From NCBI GenBank assembly GCA_030146605.1, contig JASLBO010000043.1, positions 1 through 12,422 on the forward strand: DNA of 12,422 nt. Direction: 5' to 3'. Under the pieces are notes generated by a model, which made no database searches, had not been told where the DNA came from, and saw nothing but the letters and a program-made list of their open reading frames with translations. The DNA comes from Sphingomonas sp. (GTDB lineage: Bacteria > Pseudomonadota > Alphaproteobacteria > Sphingomonadales > Sphingomonadaceae). Below, piece after piece: positions 1-7,485 of the stretch (positions within the stretch are counted from its first letter, which is position 1; each line of letters begins with the position of its first letter). A program made the position numbers and the translations under genes.

Positions 1-1
1 C

Positions 2-286
2 GATCATGTCGTCAAACTGGTCGGAATCGATCATGTCGGGATCGGCTCGGACGCCGATCTGAACGGCTATGAGGACATGCCCCCTGAAATGTATGCGCAG
101 CTCAAGGCCGCATACAAAGCGAGCTATGCCTTTCGCGAGAAGATCGACACCGATGGCTATGACCATCCGCGCAAGATCTACGACCTCACCGAAGAACTGA
201 TCCGACGCAAATATTCGGACGCCAACATCGCCGCCATACTCGGCGGCAACTTCCGTCGCCTGCTGGGGGAGATCTGGGGCGGCTGA
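2..286 (+). CDS. Membrane dipeptidase (peptidase M19), C-terminal part
   Basis: This is the last 94 codons of a gene that begins outside the window. M19 (renal dipeptidase) enzymes are zinc peptidases that hydrolyse dipeptides, including ones with a D-residue at the C-terminal position. The visible part starts in the conserved segment GIDHVGIGSD, whose Asp lines the active site in this family. It ends with the family's terminal signature, a helix (LTEELIRRKYSDANIAAIL) followed by GGNFRRLL. The same layout recurs at the end of the other M19 gene at 6277-7485 (GVDHVCFGAD, then MWGGNILRIV). The stop is followed after 26 bases by the receptor gene, so this is probably not the first gene of the operon. 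The catalytic His/Glu ligands, any signal peptide and the localisation cannot be judged from this fragment. The family call is confident; the substrate is unknown. Confidence 0.9.
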   Translation, partial: DHVVKLVGIDHVGIGSDADLNGYEDMPPEMYAQLKAAYKASYAFREKIDTDGYDHPRKIYDLTEELIRRKYSDANIAAILGGNFRRLLGEIWGG

Positions 287-300
287 ATTTCAAACGCATG

Positions 301-305
301 GGGAG
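301..305 (+). promoter_or_regulatory. Ribosome binding site that fixes the receptor start at 313
   Basis: GGGAG lies 7 bases before the ATG at 313. The in-frame ATG at 298 has no purine-rich site in front of it, and its use would add MGRVK before an otherwise ordinary signal peptide. The later ATG is therefore preferred. Confidence 0.65.
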
Positions 306-312
306 AGTTAAG

Positions 313-2520
313 ATGAACCGGTTCGCCTTGTCCGTACGCACGCTGCTGGCGGTTTCGACCGCCGCGGGTGCGCTGGCTTTCTCTTCCGGCGCCGCCGCGC
401 AGGAGGCGCCGAGCACCGCGTCTGGCGACGAGATCGTCGTCACTGCGCAGAAGCGCGAGCAGAACCTCCAGGACGTGCCGATCTCAATCAGCGTGGTCGG
501 GGGCGAGGAGCTGCAGGCGCAGGGTGCGGCGTCGCTCACCGATTATGCCGGCTATATTCCCGGCATGCAGGTGTCGACCGCGGGCACGCCCGGCCAGACC
601 ACGATTACGCTGCGCGGCGTCGCACCGCTCACCGCCAGCCAGACGGTGGGCATCTATCTCGACGATGCGCCGGTCGGATCGAGCAGCATCTACAATCGCG
701 GCGGGCAATTCTCGCTCGATCTGCTGCCTTATGACATCGAGCGCGTCGAAGTGCTGCGCGGGCCGCAGGGCACGCTTTATGGCGCCAGTTCGATCGGCGG
801 GCTGGTGAAATATGTCACCGTCGCGCCGAGCACCACGACCTTCAGCGTCCGCGCCGGCGGCGAGGTGTTCGGGATCAACGGGGCTGGCGATCTCGGCTGG
901 GCTGGCCAGACGATGTTCAACGCGCCGCTGGTGCAGGGCAAGCTCGGCGTCACCGGCAGCTTCGCGTGGCGCAAGACTCCTGGCTTCGTGAACAGCACCA
1001 ACAATGCGGCGCTCGACGATCAGAACGATTTCGAGCAGATCGGCGCGCGGTTCAGCCTGTTGTGGCAGGCGAGCGACCGCTTCAGCGCGCGGCTGTCGGC
1101 CTTGTACCAGGACGTCGATGCCGCGGGGAACGGCGTCTATGCCGCGGACCTGACGGGCAAGCGGCTGGGCGACGGATCGTCATACAACAATTACGTCGCC
1201 GAGGCCTTCCAGACCGACCTGCAATATTATGCCGCCACGCTCGATTATGATTTCGGCGGAGTCAGCGCGACGTCGAGCACGACCTATAGCAAGCGCTCGG
1301 CGCGCCAGCTGCAGGACGCGACCTATGCGTTCGGCGTGCTGTTCCCGCTATTGACCGGAGGGGCGATCGAACCCGGCCTTACGCCGTTCGACATCAACCT
1401 CGATCTCGAGAAATGGACGCAGGAAGTGCGGCTCGCCTCGGCGAGCGGCGGCATTTTCGAGTGGCTGGTCGGCGGCTTCTACACCGACGAGAAGAGCGAC
1501 AATACCCAGCTGGTGCGTTCGTTCGACATGGCCGGCAATGCCATCCCACCGCTCGATCCGCTGGCGACCGTGGCGCTGCCGGCGACGTACAAGGAATATG
1601 CGGTGTTCGGCAACGCGACCTTGCGGCTGGGCCAGCGCTTCGAGATTACCGGGGGCGTGCGCTGGGCGCGCAACGAGCAGAATTTCCGTCAGATCAGCGA
1701 AGGCGCGATCGTGCCGCAAGCCGATGATCCAGGCTCGTCCAAGGAAGACGTCGTGACCTGGAGCGTCAGCCCACAATTCCATGTCAACGACGATGCGATG
1801 CTCTATGCCCGCGTCGCCACCGGCTATCGCCCGGGCGGCCCCAACGTGATCGTCCCCAATGTGCCGCGGAGCGTCGAATCCGACACGCTCACCAACTATG
1901 AAGTGGGCTTCAAGGCGGACCTTGCCGGGCGCGCAGTGACGATCGACGTCGCGGCTTTCTACATGGACTGGAAGGACATCCAGGTGACCCGCAGCTTCGG
2001 CGGCGTCGCGGGGCAGGCCAATGGCGGCGCGGCGGTGAGCAAGGGAGTCGAGGGCGCGTTGACCCTCCGGCCGGCGACCGGGCTGGCGCTCGGGCTGACC
2101 GCCTCGTACACCGACGCGACGCTCGCCGAGGACGTGCCCGACATCAGCGGGGCGGATGGCGACCAGCTTCCCGGCGTCGCGAAGTTCAGCGGCTCGGCAC
2201 GGCTCGATTATCATGCCGAGCTCGGCGGCGATCTGAGCGGCGATTTCGGCGTGGGTGTGCGCCATGCCAGCAGCCGGCTGTCGCTGGTCGAGAGCGATCC
2301 GCTGACCGCGCGGGCGCGGCCCTATACCGCCGTCGACCTCAATGCCGCGCTCAACATCGGCGAGCATTGGAAGGTCAGGGCCTATGCCCGCAACCTGCTC
2401 GACAATGACGGCGAGATTTCGCGCTCGACGCTGGCCAACGGGCTCAACGAGCCGAGCTTCCTCGCGATCACGCCGCTCCAGCCGCGGACGATCGGCTTCG
2501 CTTTCGATCTCTCGTTCTGA
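313..2520 (+). CDS. TonB-dependent outer-membrane receptor
   Basis: This 735-residue outer-membrane active transporter is energised by TonB/ExbBD. Residues 1-29 form a signal peptide (basic MNRFALSVR, hydrophobic core, AAA before Gln30). A TonB-box-like stretch, DEIVVTAQKREQNLQDVPIS, starts at residue 39. The plug domain follows to about residue 172 and carries the hallmark RVEVLRGPQGTLYGASSIGG at about 144-163. The rest is the 22-strand beta-barrel with alternating aromatic strands, ending in a C-terminal Phe (FAFDLSF) as outer-membrane assembly requires. The length is normal and no N-terminal FecA-type signalling domain is present, so there is no sign of anti-sigma regulation. It lies between an M19 dipeptidase gene and dgcN, which suggests a peptide or amino-acid-derived ligand rather than a siderophore; that is inference, since ligand cannot be read from barrel sequence. 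The family assignment is very secure. Confidence 0.96.
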   Translation: MNRFALSVRTLLAVSTAAGALAFSSGAAAQEAPSTASGDEIVVTAQKREQNLQDVPISISVVGGEELQAQGAASLTDYAGYIPGMQVSTAGTPGQTTITLRGVAPLTASQTVGIYLDDAPVGSSSIYNRGGQFSLDLLPYDIERVEVLRGPQGTLYGASSIGGLVKYVTVAPSTTTFSVRAGGEVFGINGAGDLGWAGQTMFNAPLVQGKLGVTGSFAWRKTPGFVNSTNNAALDDQNDFEQIGARFSLLWQASDRFSARLSALYQDVDAAGNGVYAADLTGKRLGDGSSYNNYVAEAFQTDLQYYAATLDYDFGGVSATSSTTYSKRSARQLQDATYAFGVLFPLLTGGAIEPGLTPFDINLDLEKWTQEVRLASASGGIFEWLVGGFYTDEKSDNTQLVRSFDMAGNAIPPLDPLATVALPATYKEYAVFGNATLRLGQRFEITGGVRWARNEQNFRQISEGAIVPQADDPGSSKEDVVTWSVSPQFHVNDDAMLYARVATGYRPGGPNVIVPNVPRSVESDTLTNYEVGFKADLAGRAVTIDVAAFYMDWKDIQVTRSFGGVAGQANGGAAVSKGVEGALTLRPATGLALGLTASYTDATLAEDVPDISGADGDQLPGVAKFSGSARLDYHAELGGDLSGDFGVGVRHASSRLSLVESDPLTARARPYTAVDLNAALNIGEHWKVRAYARNLLDNDGEISRSTLANGLNEPSFLAITPLQPRTIGFAFDLSF

Positions 2521-2541
2521 TTTGCAGGAAAGCGGAATCTC

Positions 2542-3582
2542 ATGAACGCTCCTTTCGGCCTGAAGGCCGACACGCTTGCCCTGCCGCAGCCTTATCTGCT
2601 GTTCCTCGGCGACACGGTCGAACGCGGCTTCGCCAAGACCGCTTTGGGCCTGCGCGACTGGGCACCCGAGAAATGCGTCGGCGAGCTGACGCTTCCGGGC
2701 GCCGCGGTGACCACCGGGCTGCCGCAGATGACGCCTGCCGAGGCCTATGCGCAGGGGGCGCGGGCGCTGGTGATCGGTGTGGCCAATGCCGGCGGGGTGA
2801 TCCCGCAGAGCTGGCGCGCCTCGCTGGCCGAGGCGCTCGAGGCGGGGCTGGACCTGGTCGCGGGAATGCACACGCGGCTTGCCGACATCCCCGAACTGCG
2901 GGAAACCGCTGCGTTGCTGGGGCGACGGCTGATCGACATCCGCGTTCCCCCGGCGCAGATCCCGGTAGCGACCGGGCGCAAGCGGATGGGCAAAAGGCTG
3001 CTGACCGTGGGGACCGATTGCGCGCTGGGCAAGAAATACACGGCGCTGGCGCTGGCGCGGGCCTTTGCGCAGCGCGGCGTGGACAGCGATTTCCGCGCCA
3101 CCGGGCAGACCGGGATCATGATCGCCGGCGGGGGCATGCCGATGGATGCCGTGGTCTCCGATTTCGAGGCGGGCGCAGCGGAGATGCTCTCGCCCGATGC
3201 CGCGCCCGAACATTGGGACGTGATCGAAGGGCAGGGGTCGCTGGCGCACCCGGCTTATGCCGCGGTGTCGCTGGGGCTGCTCCACGGCAGCCAGCCCGAC
3301 GTGTTCGTGGTGTGCCACGAGCCGGGGCGCACCGAGATGCTCGGCACCGCGGGCTATCAGGTGGCGACGATCGAGGAGATCGTCGATCTCACCCTCGCGC
3401 TCGGACGGCGGACCAACCCGACCATTCGCTGCGGCGGGGTGAGCTTCAACACTTCGGCGCTGGACGAGGCCGAGGCGGCGGACGTGATGCGGCGCGAGAG
3501 CGAACGACTGGGGCTTCCGGTCGCCGATCCGGTACGCGGCGGGCCCGCGTTCGACGCGCTCGTCGATAGCTGCCTGGCGTGA
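2542..3582 (+). CDS. dgcN: DUF1611 family protein, probable D-glutamate N-acetyltransferase DgcN
   Basis: This 346-residue protein belongs to the DUF1611 (DgcN) family. Characterised DgcN proteins N-acetylate D-glutamate, and the partner DgcA then converts the N-acetyl-D-form to the L-form, feeding D-Glu into L-Glu metabolism. The N-terminal Rossmann-like domain spans about residues 15-145. A P-loop-like segment, GTDCALGKKYT, occupies 157-167 after a short RKRMGKRL basic stretch. Further conserved blocks are ATGQTG (186-191), VIEGQGSLAHP (228-238) and VCHEPGR (257-263). No signal peptide is seen, so it is cytosolic. AGGAA and GGAA purine runs precede the ATG. The receptor stop is 21 bases upstream, and the stop codon overlaps the next gene by 4 bases. 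No dgcA (enolase-superfamily epimerase) is present in the window; it may lie upstream of the left edge or elsewhere. The family is sure; the exact substrate (D-Glu, D-Asp or a related compound) is inferred. Confidence 0.88.
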   Translation: MNAPFGLKADTLALPQPYLLFLGDTVERGFAKTALGLRDWAPEKCVGELTLPGAAVTTGLPQMTPAEAYAQGARALVIGVANAGGVIPQSWRASLAEALEAGLDLVAGMHTRLADIPELRETAALLGRRLIDIRVPPAQIPVATGRKRMGKRLLTVGTDCALGKKYTALALARAFAQRGVDSDFRATGQTGIMIAGGGMPMDAVVSDFEAGAAEMLSPDAAPEHWDVIEGQGSLAHPAYAAVSLGLLHGSQPDVFVVCHEPGRTEMLGTAGYQVATIEEIVDLTLALGRRTNPTIRCGGVSFNTSALDEAEAADVMRRESERLGLPVADPVRGGPAFDALVDSCLA

Positions 3583-4706
3583 GCACGGCAGCCGCAGGAT
3601 CGAGCTGGTTCCAGCGCTTCCTGCTGCCCGGCTTCGCGATGAAGGCGGTGATCATCGGCGGCGGCTATGCCACCGGGCGCGAGCTGGCGGAGTATTTCCT
3701 GCCCGCGGGCCCGTGGGGCGGGCTGGCCGGCATGGTGCTGGCGATGGTGCTGTGGAGCGTGATCGCCGCGACCACTTTCGCTTATGCCCGGCTGGCGGGG
3801 GCGCTCGATTATCGCGCCTTTTTCGCGGACCTGCTCGGCCCGGCGTGGATCGCGTTCGAGGTGGCGTATATCCTGTTCGTGGTGTTGATCCTCGCGGTGT
3901 TCGGGGCGAGCGCGGGGGCGATCGGCGAGGCGATGTTCGGCTGGCCGAGCTTTGTCGGGGCATTGCTGCTCGCGGGCGGAATCCTTGCTACCGTTTCGCT
4001 GGGCAATTCGGCGGTCGAAGGCGTGTTCAAATATGTCTCCTTCCTGCTGTACGGCGTCTATGCGCTGTTCCTGATCCTCAGCCTGTCGAGCTTCGGCGAC
4101 CGTATCGCCACGGGGTTTGCGACGCCGGCGCCATGGGACGGCTGGGCGTCGGGCGGGCTGACCTATGCCAGCTACAACATCATCGGTGCAGTGGTGATCC
4201 TGCCGGTGCTGCGCCACCTGACCAGCACGCGCGACGCAGTGGTTGCCGGCCTGATCGCGGGGCCGCTCGCGATGGCGCCGGCGATCCTGTTTTTCGTCTG
4301 CATGATCGCTTTCTATCCCGCCATCGGCGCCGAGACCCTTCCGTCGGATTTCCTGTTGCGGCAGCTGAACGCGCCGGCATTCCACTTGCTGTTCCAGGCG
4401 ATGATCTTTGCGGCGTTGCTCGAGAGCGGCACCGGCGCGGTGCATGCGATCAACGAGCGCATCGCCGGGGTGCTGCGCCGCCGCCGGAACACCGAGCTCG
4501 GCATGCGTGCTCGCGCGGCGATCGCCGGGCTATTGCTACTCGTTTGCATGTTCGTCGCCGAGCGCGTCGGGCTGATCGCGCTGATCGCCAGCGGCTATCG
4601 GCTGCTGGCATATCTCTTCCTCGCCGTGTTCGTGCTGCCGCTGATGACGATCGGGCTGGCACGATTGCTCCGGCGCCGTTCCACACCTTCGGAGATCGCC
4701 GCATGA
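3579..4706 (+). CDS. YkvI-like polytopic inner-membrane protein, possible amino-acid or peptide permease
   Basis: This 375-residue integral membrane protein has about ten hydrophobic segments (roughly 14-32, 46-70, 92-116, 123-142, 149-170, 196-215, 222-246, 266-284, 311-328, 333-362). It resembles the uncharacterised YkvI family (COG3949), distantly related to the APC/LeuT-type amino-acid transporters. The unwound first helix typical of such folds may correspond to the Gly-rich VIIGGGYATGRE at 24-35; YkvI relatives carry a similar Gly-rich G-[QR]-E motif there. The start is a GTG inside the GTGA overlap with dgcN, which points to translational coupling; the first internal ATG (residue 21) would cut helix 1. 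Basic clusters at 300-303 and 362-367 fit cytoplasmic loops. A position between an amino-acid-modifying enzyme and exported peptidases suggests import of the released amino acid or dipeptide. That role is inference; no member close to this one is known to me to be characterised. Confidence 0.75.
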   Translation: MSTAAAGSSWFQRFLLPGFAMKAVIIGGGYATGRELAEYFLPAGPWGGLAGMVLAMVLWSVIAATTFAYARLAGALDYRAFFADLLGPAWIAFEVAYILFVVLILAVFGASAGAIGEAMFGWPSFVGALLLAGGILATVSLGNSAVEGVFKYVSFLLYGVYALFLILSLSSFGDRIATGFATPAPWDGWASGGLTYASYNIIGAVVILPVLRHLTSTRDAVVAGLIAGPLAMAPAILFFVCMIAFYPAIGAETLPSDFLLRQLNAPAFHLLFQAMIFAALLESGTGAVHAINERIAGVLRRRRNTELGMRARAAIAGLLLLVCMFVAERVGLIALIASGYRLLAYLFLAVFVLPLMTIGLARLLRRRSTPSEIAA

Positions 4707-6280
4707 AGCTGCATTACCTGCTTGCTCTGCCGCTGCTCGCGCTCGCCGCGCCGGCGCTTGCCGATCCGCCCGCCGGGCTCGACGCCAAGGTCGAGGCGCT
4801 GCGCAACGCGACCGGCGCCCCCGGCATCGCAGTTGCGATCGTCGAGCATGGCAAGACCACGCTCGCCAGGGGCTGGGGCGTCCGCAAACTCGGCGAGCCT
4901 GCCAAGGTCGACGCCGATACGATCTTCCAGACCGGCTCCACCGGCAAGGCGTTTACCGCCACGGCGATCGCGATACTCGTCGATCAGGGCAAGCTCGCCT
5001 GGGACGACAGAGTGATCGATCACATGCCGTGGTTCCGCATGTACGATCCGTGGGTGACGCGCGAGATGACGGTGCGCGACCTGCTCGTCCATCACAGCGG
5101 GCTGGGGCTCGGGGCGGGCGACCTGCTGTTCGTGCCGCGCGGCAGCCTGTCGCGCAAGGAGACGGTCAAGCGGCTGGCGTATATCAAGCCGGCGACCAGT
5201 TTCCGCTCGGGCTATGCCTATGACAACATCCTCTACACCGTCGCCGGCCAGCTGATCGAGGAGGTCAGCGGCAAGACGTGGGAAGCGTTCATGGCCCAGG
5301 AGGTGCTCAAGCGCGGCGGGATGCGCGACGCCACCGCCACCTATGAGGCGCGCTGGGCGACGCCCGATCGCGCCTTCCCGCACGCCCGGGTCGGCGGCGT
5401 GGTGCGCGGCGACGGACCCAATTCGGTGCTCGACGAGCGCGAGGAGCTCGGCCGCGCGGCGATGCCCGCGGGCGGGCTGGCGCTCAGCGCCAAGGATCTC
5501 GCGCAATGGCTCAAGATCCAGCTCGGCCACGGCGCGCTGCCCGGCGGCGGGCGGCTGTTCAGCGAGGCGCAGGCGGCCGAGATGTGGAAGGGCGTCACCG
5601 TCCAGCCGATCACGCAATATCCCGGCAGCCTCGCGCCGCTGACGCCGAAATTCAGCACCTATGCGCTGGGCTGGGAAGTCGAGGATTATCGCGGCGCGCG
5701 GATCATCTCGCATGGCGGGGGGGTGTTCGGGTCGATCACGCATATCGTCCTGCTGCCCGATCAGGATGTCGGCATCGCGGTGGTGGTCAATTCGGAGGAA
5801 GTCGCATTGCTGCGCGGCGTGGCGCACATGCTGGTCGATCATTATCTCGGCGTGCCCGACCAGGATTGGCCGCGCCGCTTCGGCGAATTCATGGAACAGC
5901 GCATCGCGGGCGGCAAGGCCGCGCTGGCCAGCGTCAAGGCGGCGCCGGCCAAGGTCGGTCCATCGCTGTCGCTCGAGCGCTATGCGGGGACCTATCGCGA
6001 TCCCTGGTACGGCGATGTGGCGGTGACTAGCGGCGCCGATGGCCTGCGCATCGACTTCAAGACGACCCCGCGCATGGCGGGCAAATTGATCCATTGGCAG
6101 TACGACACCTTCGTCACGCGCTTCGACGACAAGGCGATCGAGCCGGCTTATGTCAGCTTTGCGCTGGATGCGGAGGGCAAGGTGGCGCGGGTTTCGATGA
6201 AGCCGGAGAGCCCGATCGCCGATTTCAGCTACGATTATAAGGATCTCGATCTGCGCCCGGTGGCGGAGGTGGCGAAGTGA
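4703..6280 (+). CDS. Exported serine hydrolase, class C beta-lactamase fold, with C-terminal DUF3471-like domain
   Basis: This 525-residue protein belongs to the beta-lactamase class C / D-aminopeptidase / esterase superfamily (peptidase family S12). Residues 1-20 are a signal peptide (MKLHYLLALP core, ALA before Asp21), so it is periplasmic. The catalytic motifs are all visible: S79-T-G-K82 (SxxK nucleophile and base), Y173-D-N175 (YxN) and H337-G-G339 (the KTG-equivalent). A C-terminal extension at about 422-512 (LERYAGTYRDPWYGD onward) matches the small beta-rich DUF3471 domain often attached to such hydrolases. The ATG lies in an ATGA overlap with the membrane-protein gene, and the stop overlaps the next start the same way. 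Known relatives include D-aminopeptidases, D-Ala-D-Ala carboxypeptidases and esterases. Flanking M19 enzymes and dgcN make a peptidase acting on D-residue peptides the most likely function, but sequence alone cannot separate this from an esterase. It is not an obvious AmpC resistance enzyme. Confidence 0.9.
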   Translation: MKLHYLLALPLLALAAPALADPPAGLDAKVEALRNATGAPGIAVAIVEHGKTTLARGWGVRKLGEPAKVDADTIFQTGSTGKAFTATAIAILVDQGKLAWDDRVIDHMPWFRMYDPWVTREMTVRDLLVHHSGLGLGAGDLLFVPRGSLSRKETVKRLAYIKPATSFRSGYAYDNILYTVAGQLIEEVSGKTWEAFMAQEVLKRGGMRDATATYEARWATPDRAFPHARVGGVVRGDGPNSVLDEREELGRAAMPAGGLALSAKDLAQWLKIQLGHGALPGGGRLFSEAQAAEMWKGVTVQPITQYPGSLAPLTPKFSTYALGWEVEDYRGARIISHGGGVFGSITHIVLLPDQDVGIAVVVNSEEVALLRGVAHMLVDHYLGVPDQDWPRRFGEFMEQRIAGGKAALASVKAAPAKVGPSLSLERYAGTYRDPWYGDVAVTSGADGLRIDFKTTPRMAGKLIHWQYDTFVTRFDDKAIEPAYVSFALDAEGKVARVSMKPESPIADFSYDYKDLDLRPVAEVAK

Positions 6281-7485
6281 GCGGCATCTTGCTCCCCTCC
6301 CTTTCAGGGAGGGGGATTGCAGGGTTGGCCTTGCTGCTGCTTGCGGGCTGCGCCACCACACAAGCGGGGCCGGCGCAAAAGTCGCACGCCGACTTCCTCA
6401 CGCTCGACACCCATCTCGACACCCCGATTCACTTCGCCCGCCCCGGCTGGAGCTTTGCCGGGCATCACGATCCCGCCACCGACCTCGTCCAGGTCGATCT
6501 CGAGCGGATGGATTCAGGCGCGCTCGATGGCGGGTTCTTCGCGATCTATACCGAGCAGGGCCCGCTGACGCCCAGGGGCTATGCCGACGCGCTCGCTTTC
6601 GCGCGCAGGCGCTCCGACCTGATCGACACGACGCTCGCCGCGTTCCCCAACCGCATCGACTTTGCGACGACCGCCGCCGATGCGCGCCGGATCGATCGCG
6701 CGGGGCTGCGTATCGCGTTCAAGAGCATGGAGAACAGCTATCCGCTCGGCGAGGATCTCGCGCTGCTCAAGGAGTTCCACGATCGCGGCGTGCGGCTGGC
6801 CGGGCCGGTCCACGGCGCCAACAACCAGTTTGCCGATTCCTCCGGAGACACGCCGAAATGGAATGGTCTCTCCCCCCTCGGGCGCACATGGGTAAAGGAG
6901 ATGAATCGGCTGGGGATGGTCATCGATGCCAGCCATGCGTCGGACGCTGCGTTCGATCAGATGCTGGAATTGTCGAAGACGCCGCTGCTGCTCTCGCATT
7001 CGAGCGGGCGCCAGGCGTTCGATCATCCCCGCAATCTCGACGACGCGCGCATCCGCAAGCTTGCCGCGAAGGGCGGGGCGATCTGCGTCAGCACGATCTT
7101 CCTGTCGAACATGAACCTGGGGCCCGAGCGCGCGGCCTTGTTCACGCAATATGAGCATATCGCGGATCTGAACCCCGACCAGCAGGCCGACCTCACGCGC
7201 CGCTGGCGCGCGCTCGACGCGACCCAGCCGATGTGGAGCGCCGATTTCGAGCGCTACATGGCGATGGTGCTCCACGTCATCGAGGTCGCGGGGGTCGACC
7301 ATGTCTGTTTCGGCGCCGACTGGGACGGCGGCGGCGGGCTGGCGGGAATCGAGGACATCTCGGCGCTGCCCAAGGTTACAGAGCGGCTGCGCGCGGCGGG
7401 CTATTCGGATGCCGACCTCGCCAAGATGTGGGGCGGCAACATCCTGCGCATCGTCGAAGCGGCGCGGACTCAGGCGACCTCGTAG
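6277..7485 (+). CDS. Membrane dipeptidase (peptidase M19), predicted lipoprotein
   Basis: This 402-residue zinc dipeptidase starts with a lipoprotein signal, residues 1-24, and a lipobox LAGC with Cys25 as the lipidation site. Residue 26 is Ala, not Asp, so outer-membrane sorting is likely. The M19 metal-site and catalytic residues can be placed: H46-x-D48 (DTHLDTP), E152 (SMENSY), H220 (DASH), H241 (SHSS) and D348 (FGADWDG). The terminal signature MWGGNILRIV is at 384-393. The family hydrolyses dipeptides with tolerance for a D-residue at the C-terminal side, which suits periplasmic breakdown of imported peptides. The start is a GTG in the GTGA overlap with the serine hydrolase. Its signal-peptide n-region (LLPSLSGRG) is encoded by a perfect GC-rich hairpin, see 6294-6314. 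It is the second M19 gene of this operon. Its 3' end overlaps the convergent kinase gene by 16 bases. Substrate preference is unknown. Confidence 0.93.
   Translation: MSGILLPSLSGRGIAGLALLLLAGCATTQAGPAQKSHADFLTLDTHLDTPIHFARPGWSFAGHHDPATDLVQVDLERMDSGALDGGFFAIYTEQGPLTPRGYADALAFARRRSDLIDTTLAAFPNRIDFATTAADARRIDRAGLRIAFKSMENSYPLGEDLALLKEFHDRGVRLAGPVHGANNQFADSSGDTPKWNGLSPLGRTWVKEMNRLGMVIDASHASDAAFDQMLELSKTPLLLSHSSGRQAFDHPRNLDDARIRKLAAKGGAICVSTIFLSNMNLGPERAALFTQYEHIADLNPDQQADLTRRWRALDATQPMWSADFERYMAMVLHVIEVAGVDHVCFGADWDGGGGLAGIEDISALPKVTERLRAAGYSDADLAKMWGGNILRIVEAARTQATS
6294..6314. repeat. Perfect GC-rich inverted repeat inside the signal-peptide coding region
   Basis: The arms CCCCTCCCT (6294-6302) and AGGGAGGGG (6306-6314) are perfect reverse complements around a TTC loop, giving a very stable 9-bp stem. 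It starts 14 bases after the last base of the GTG start at 6277. Hairpins of this CCCTCCC/GGGAGGG type are, from memory, common as dispersed repeats between genes in sphingomonads, so this may be a repeat absorbed into the coding frame. In mRNA it could shield the ribosome site of the M19 gene or act as a 3'-end stabiliser for the upstream operon. Confidence 0.7.

Noticed and set aside
298..312. ATG at 298 as the receptor start
   Set aside because: It lacks a ribosome site, while GGGAG is well spaced for the ATG at 313, which begins a clean signal peptide.
1348..3318. 656-codon open frame on the - strand
   Set aside because: It lies antisense to the receptor and dgcN genes and is rich in Arg, His and Gln with no domain similarity. 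This is a usual by-product of high GC content.
3713..4702. Upstream extension of the serine hydrolase frame
   Set aside because: The 330 extra codons are another frame of the YkvI-like gene. The signal peptide at 4703 marks the real start.
4703..6280. Beta-lactam resistance gene
   Set aside because: The SxxK/YxN/HGG motifs are shared with many peptidases and esterases. The length of 525 residues, the DUF3471-like tail and the peptide-operon context do not fit an AmpC enzyme.
4595..6361. 588-codon open frame on the - strand
   Set aside because: It is antisense to the serine hydrolase, with low-complexity basic composition and no recognisable motif.
313..7485. Siderophore uptake or lasso-peptide isopeptidase cluster
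   Set aside because: There are no siderophore biosynthesis or reductase genes, no lasso precursor or cyclase genes, and no prolyl-oligopeptidase-type isopeptidase. The hydrolase is of the class-C beta-lactamase fold.
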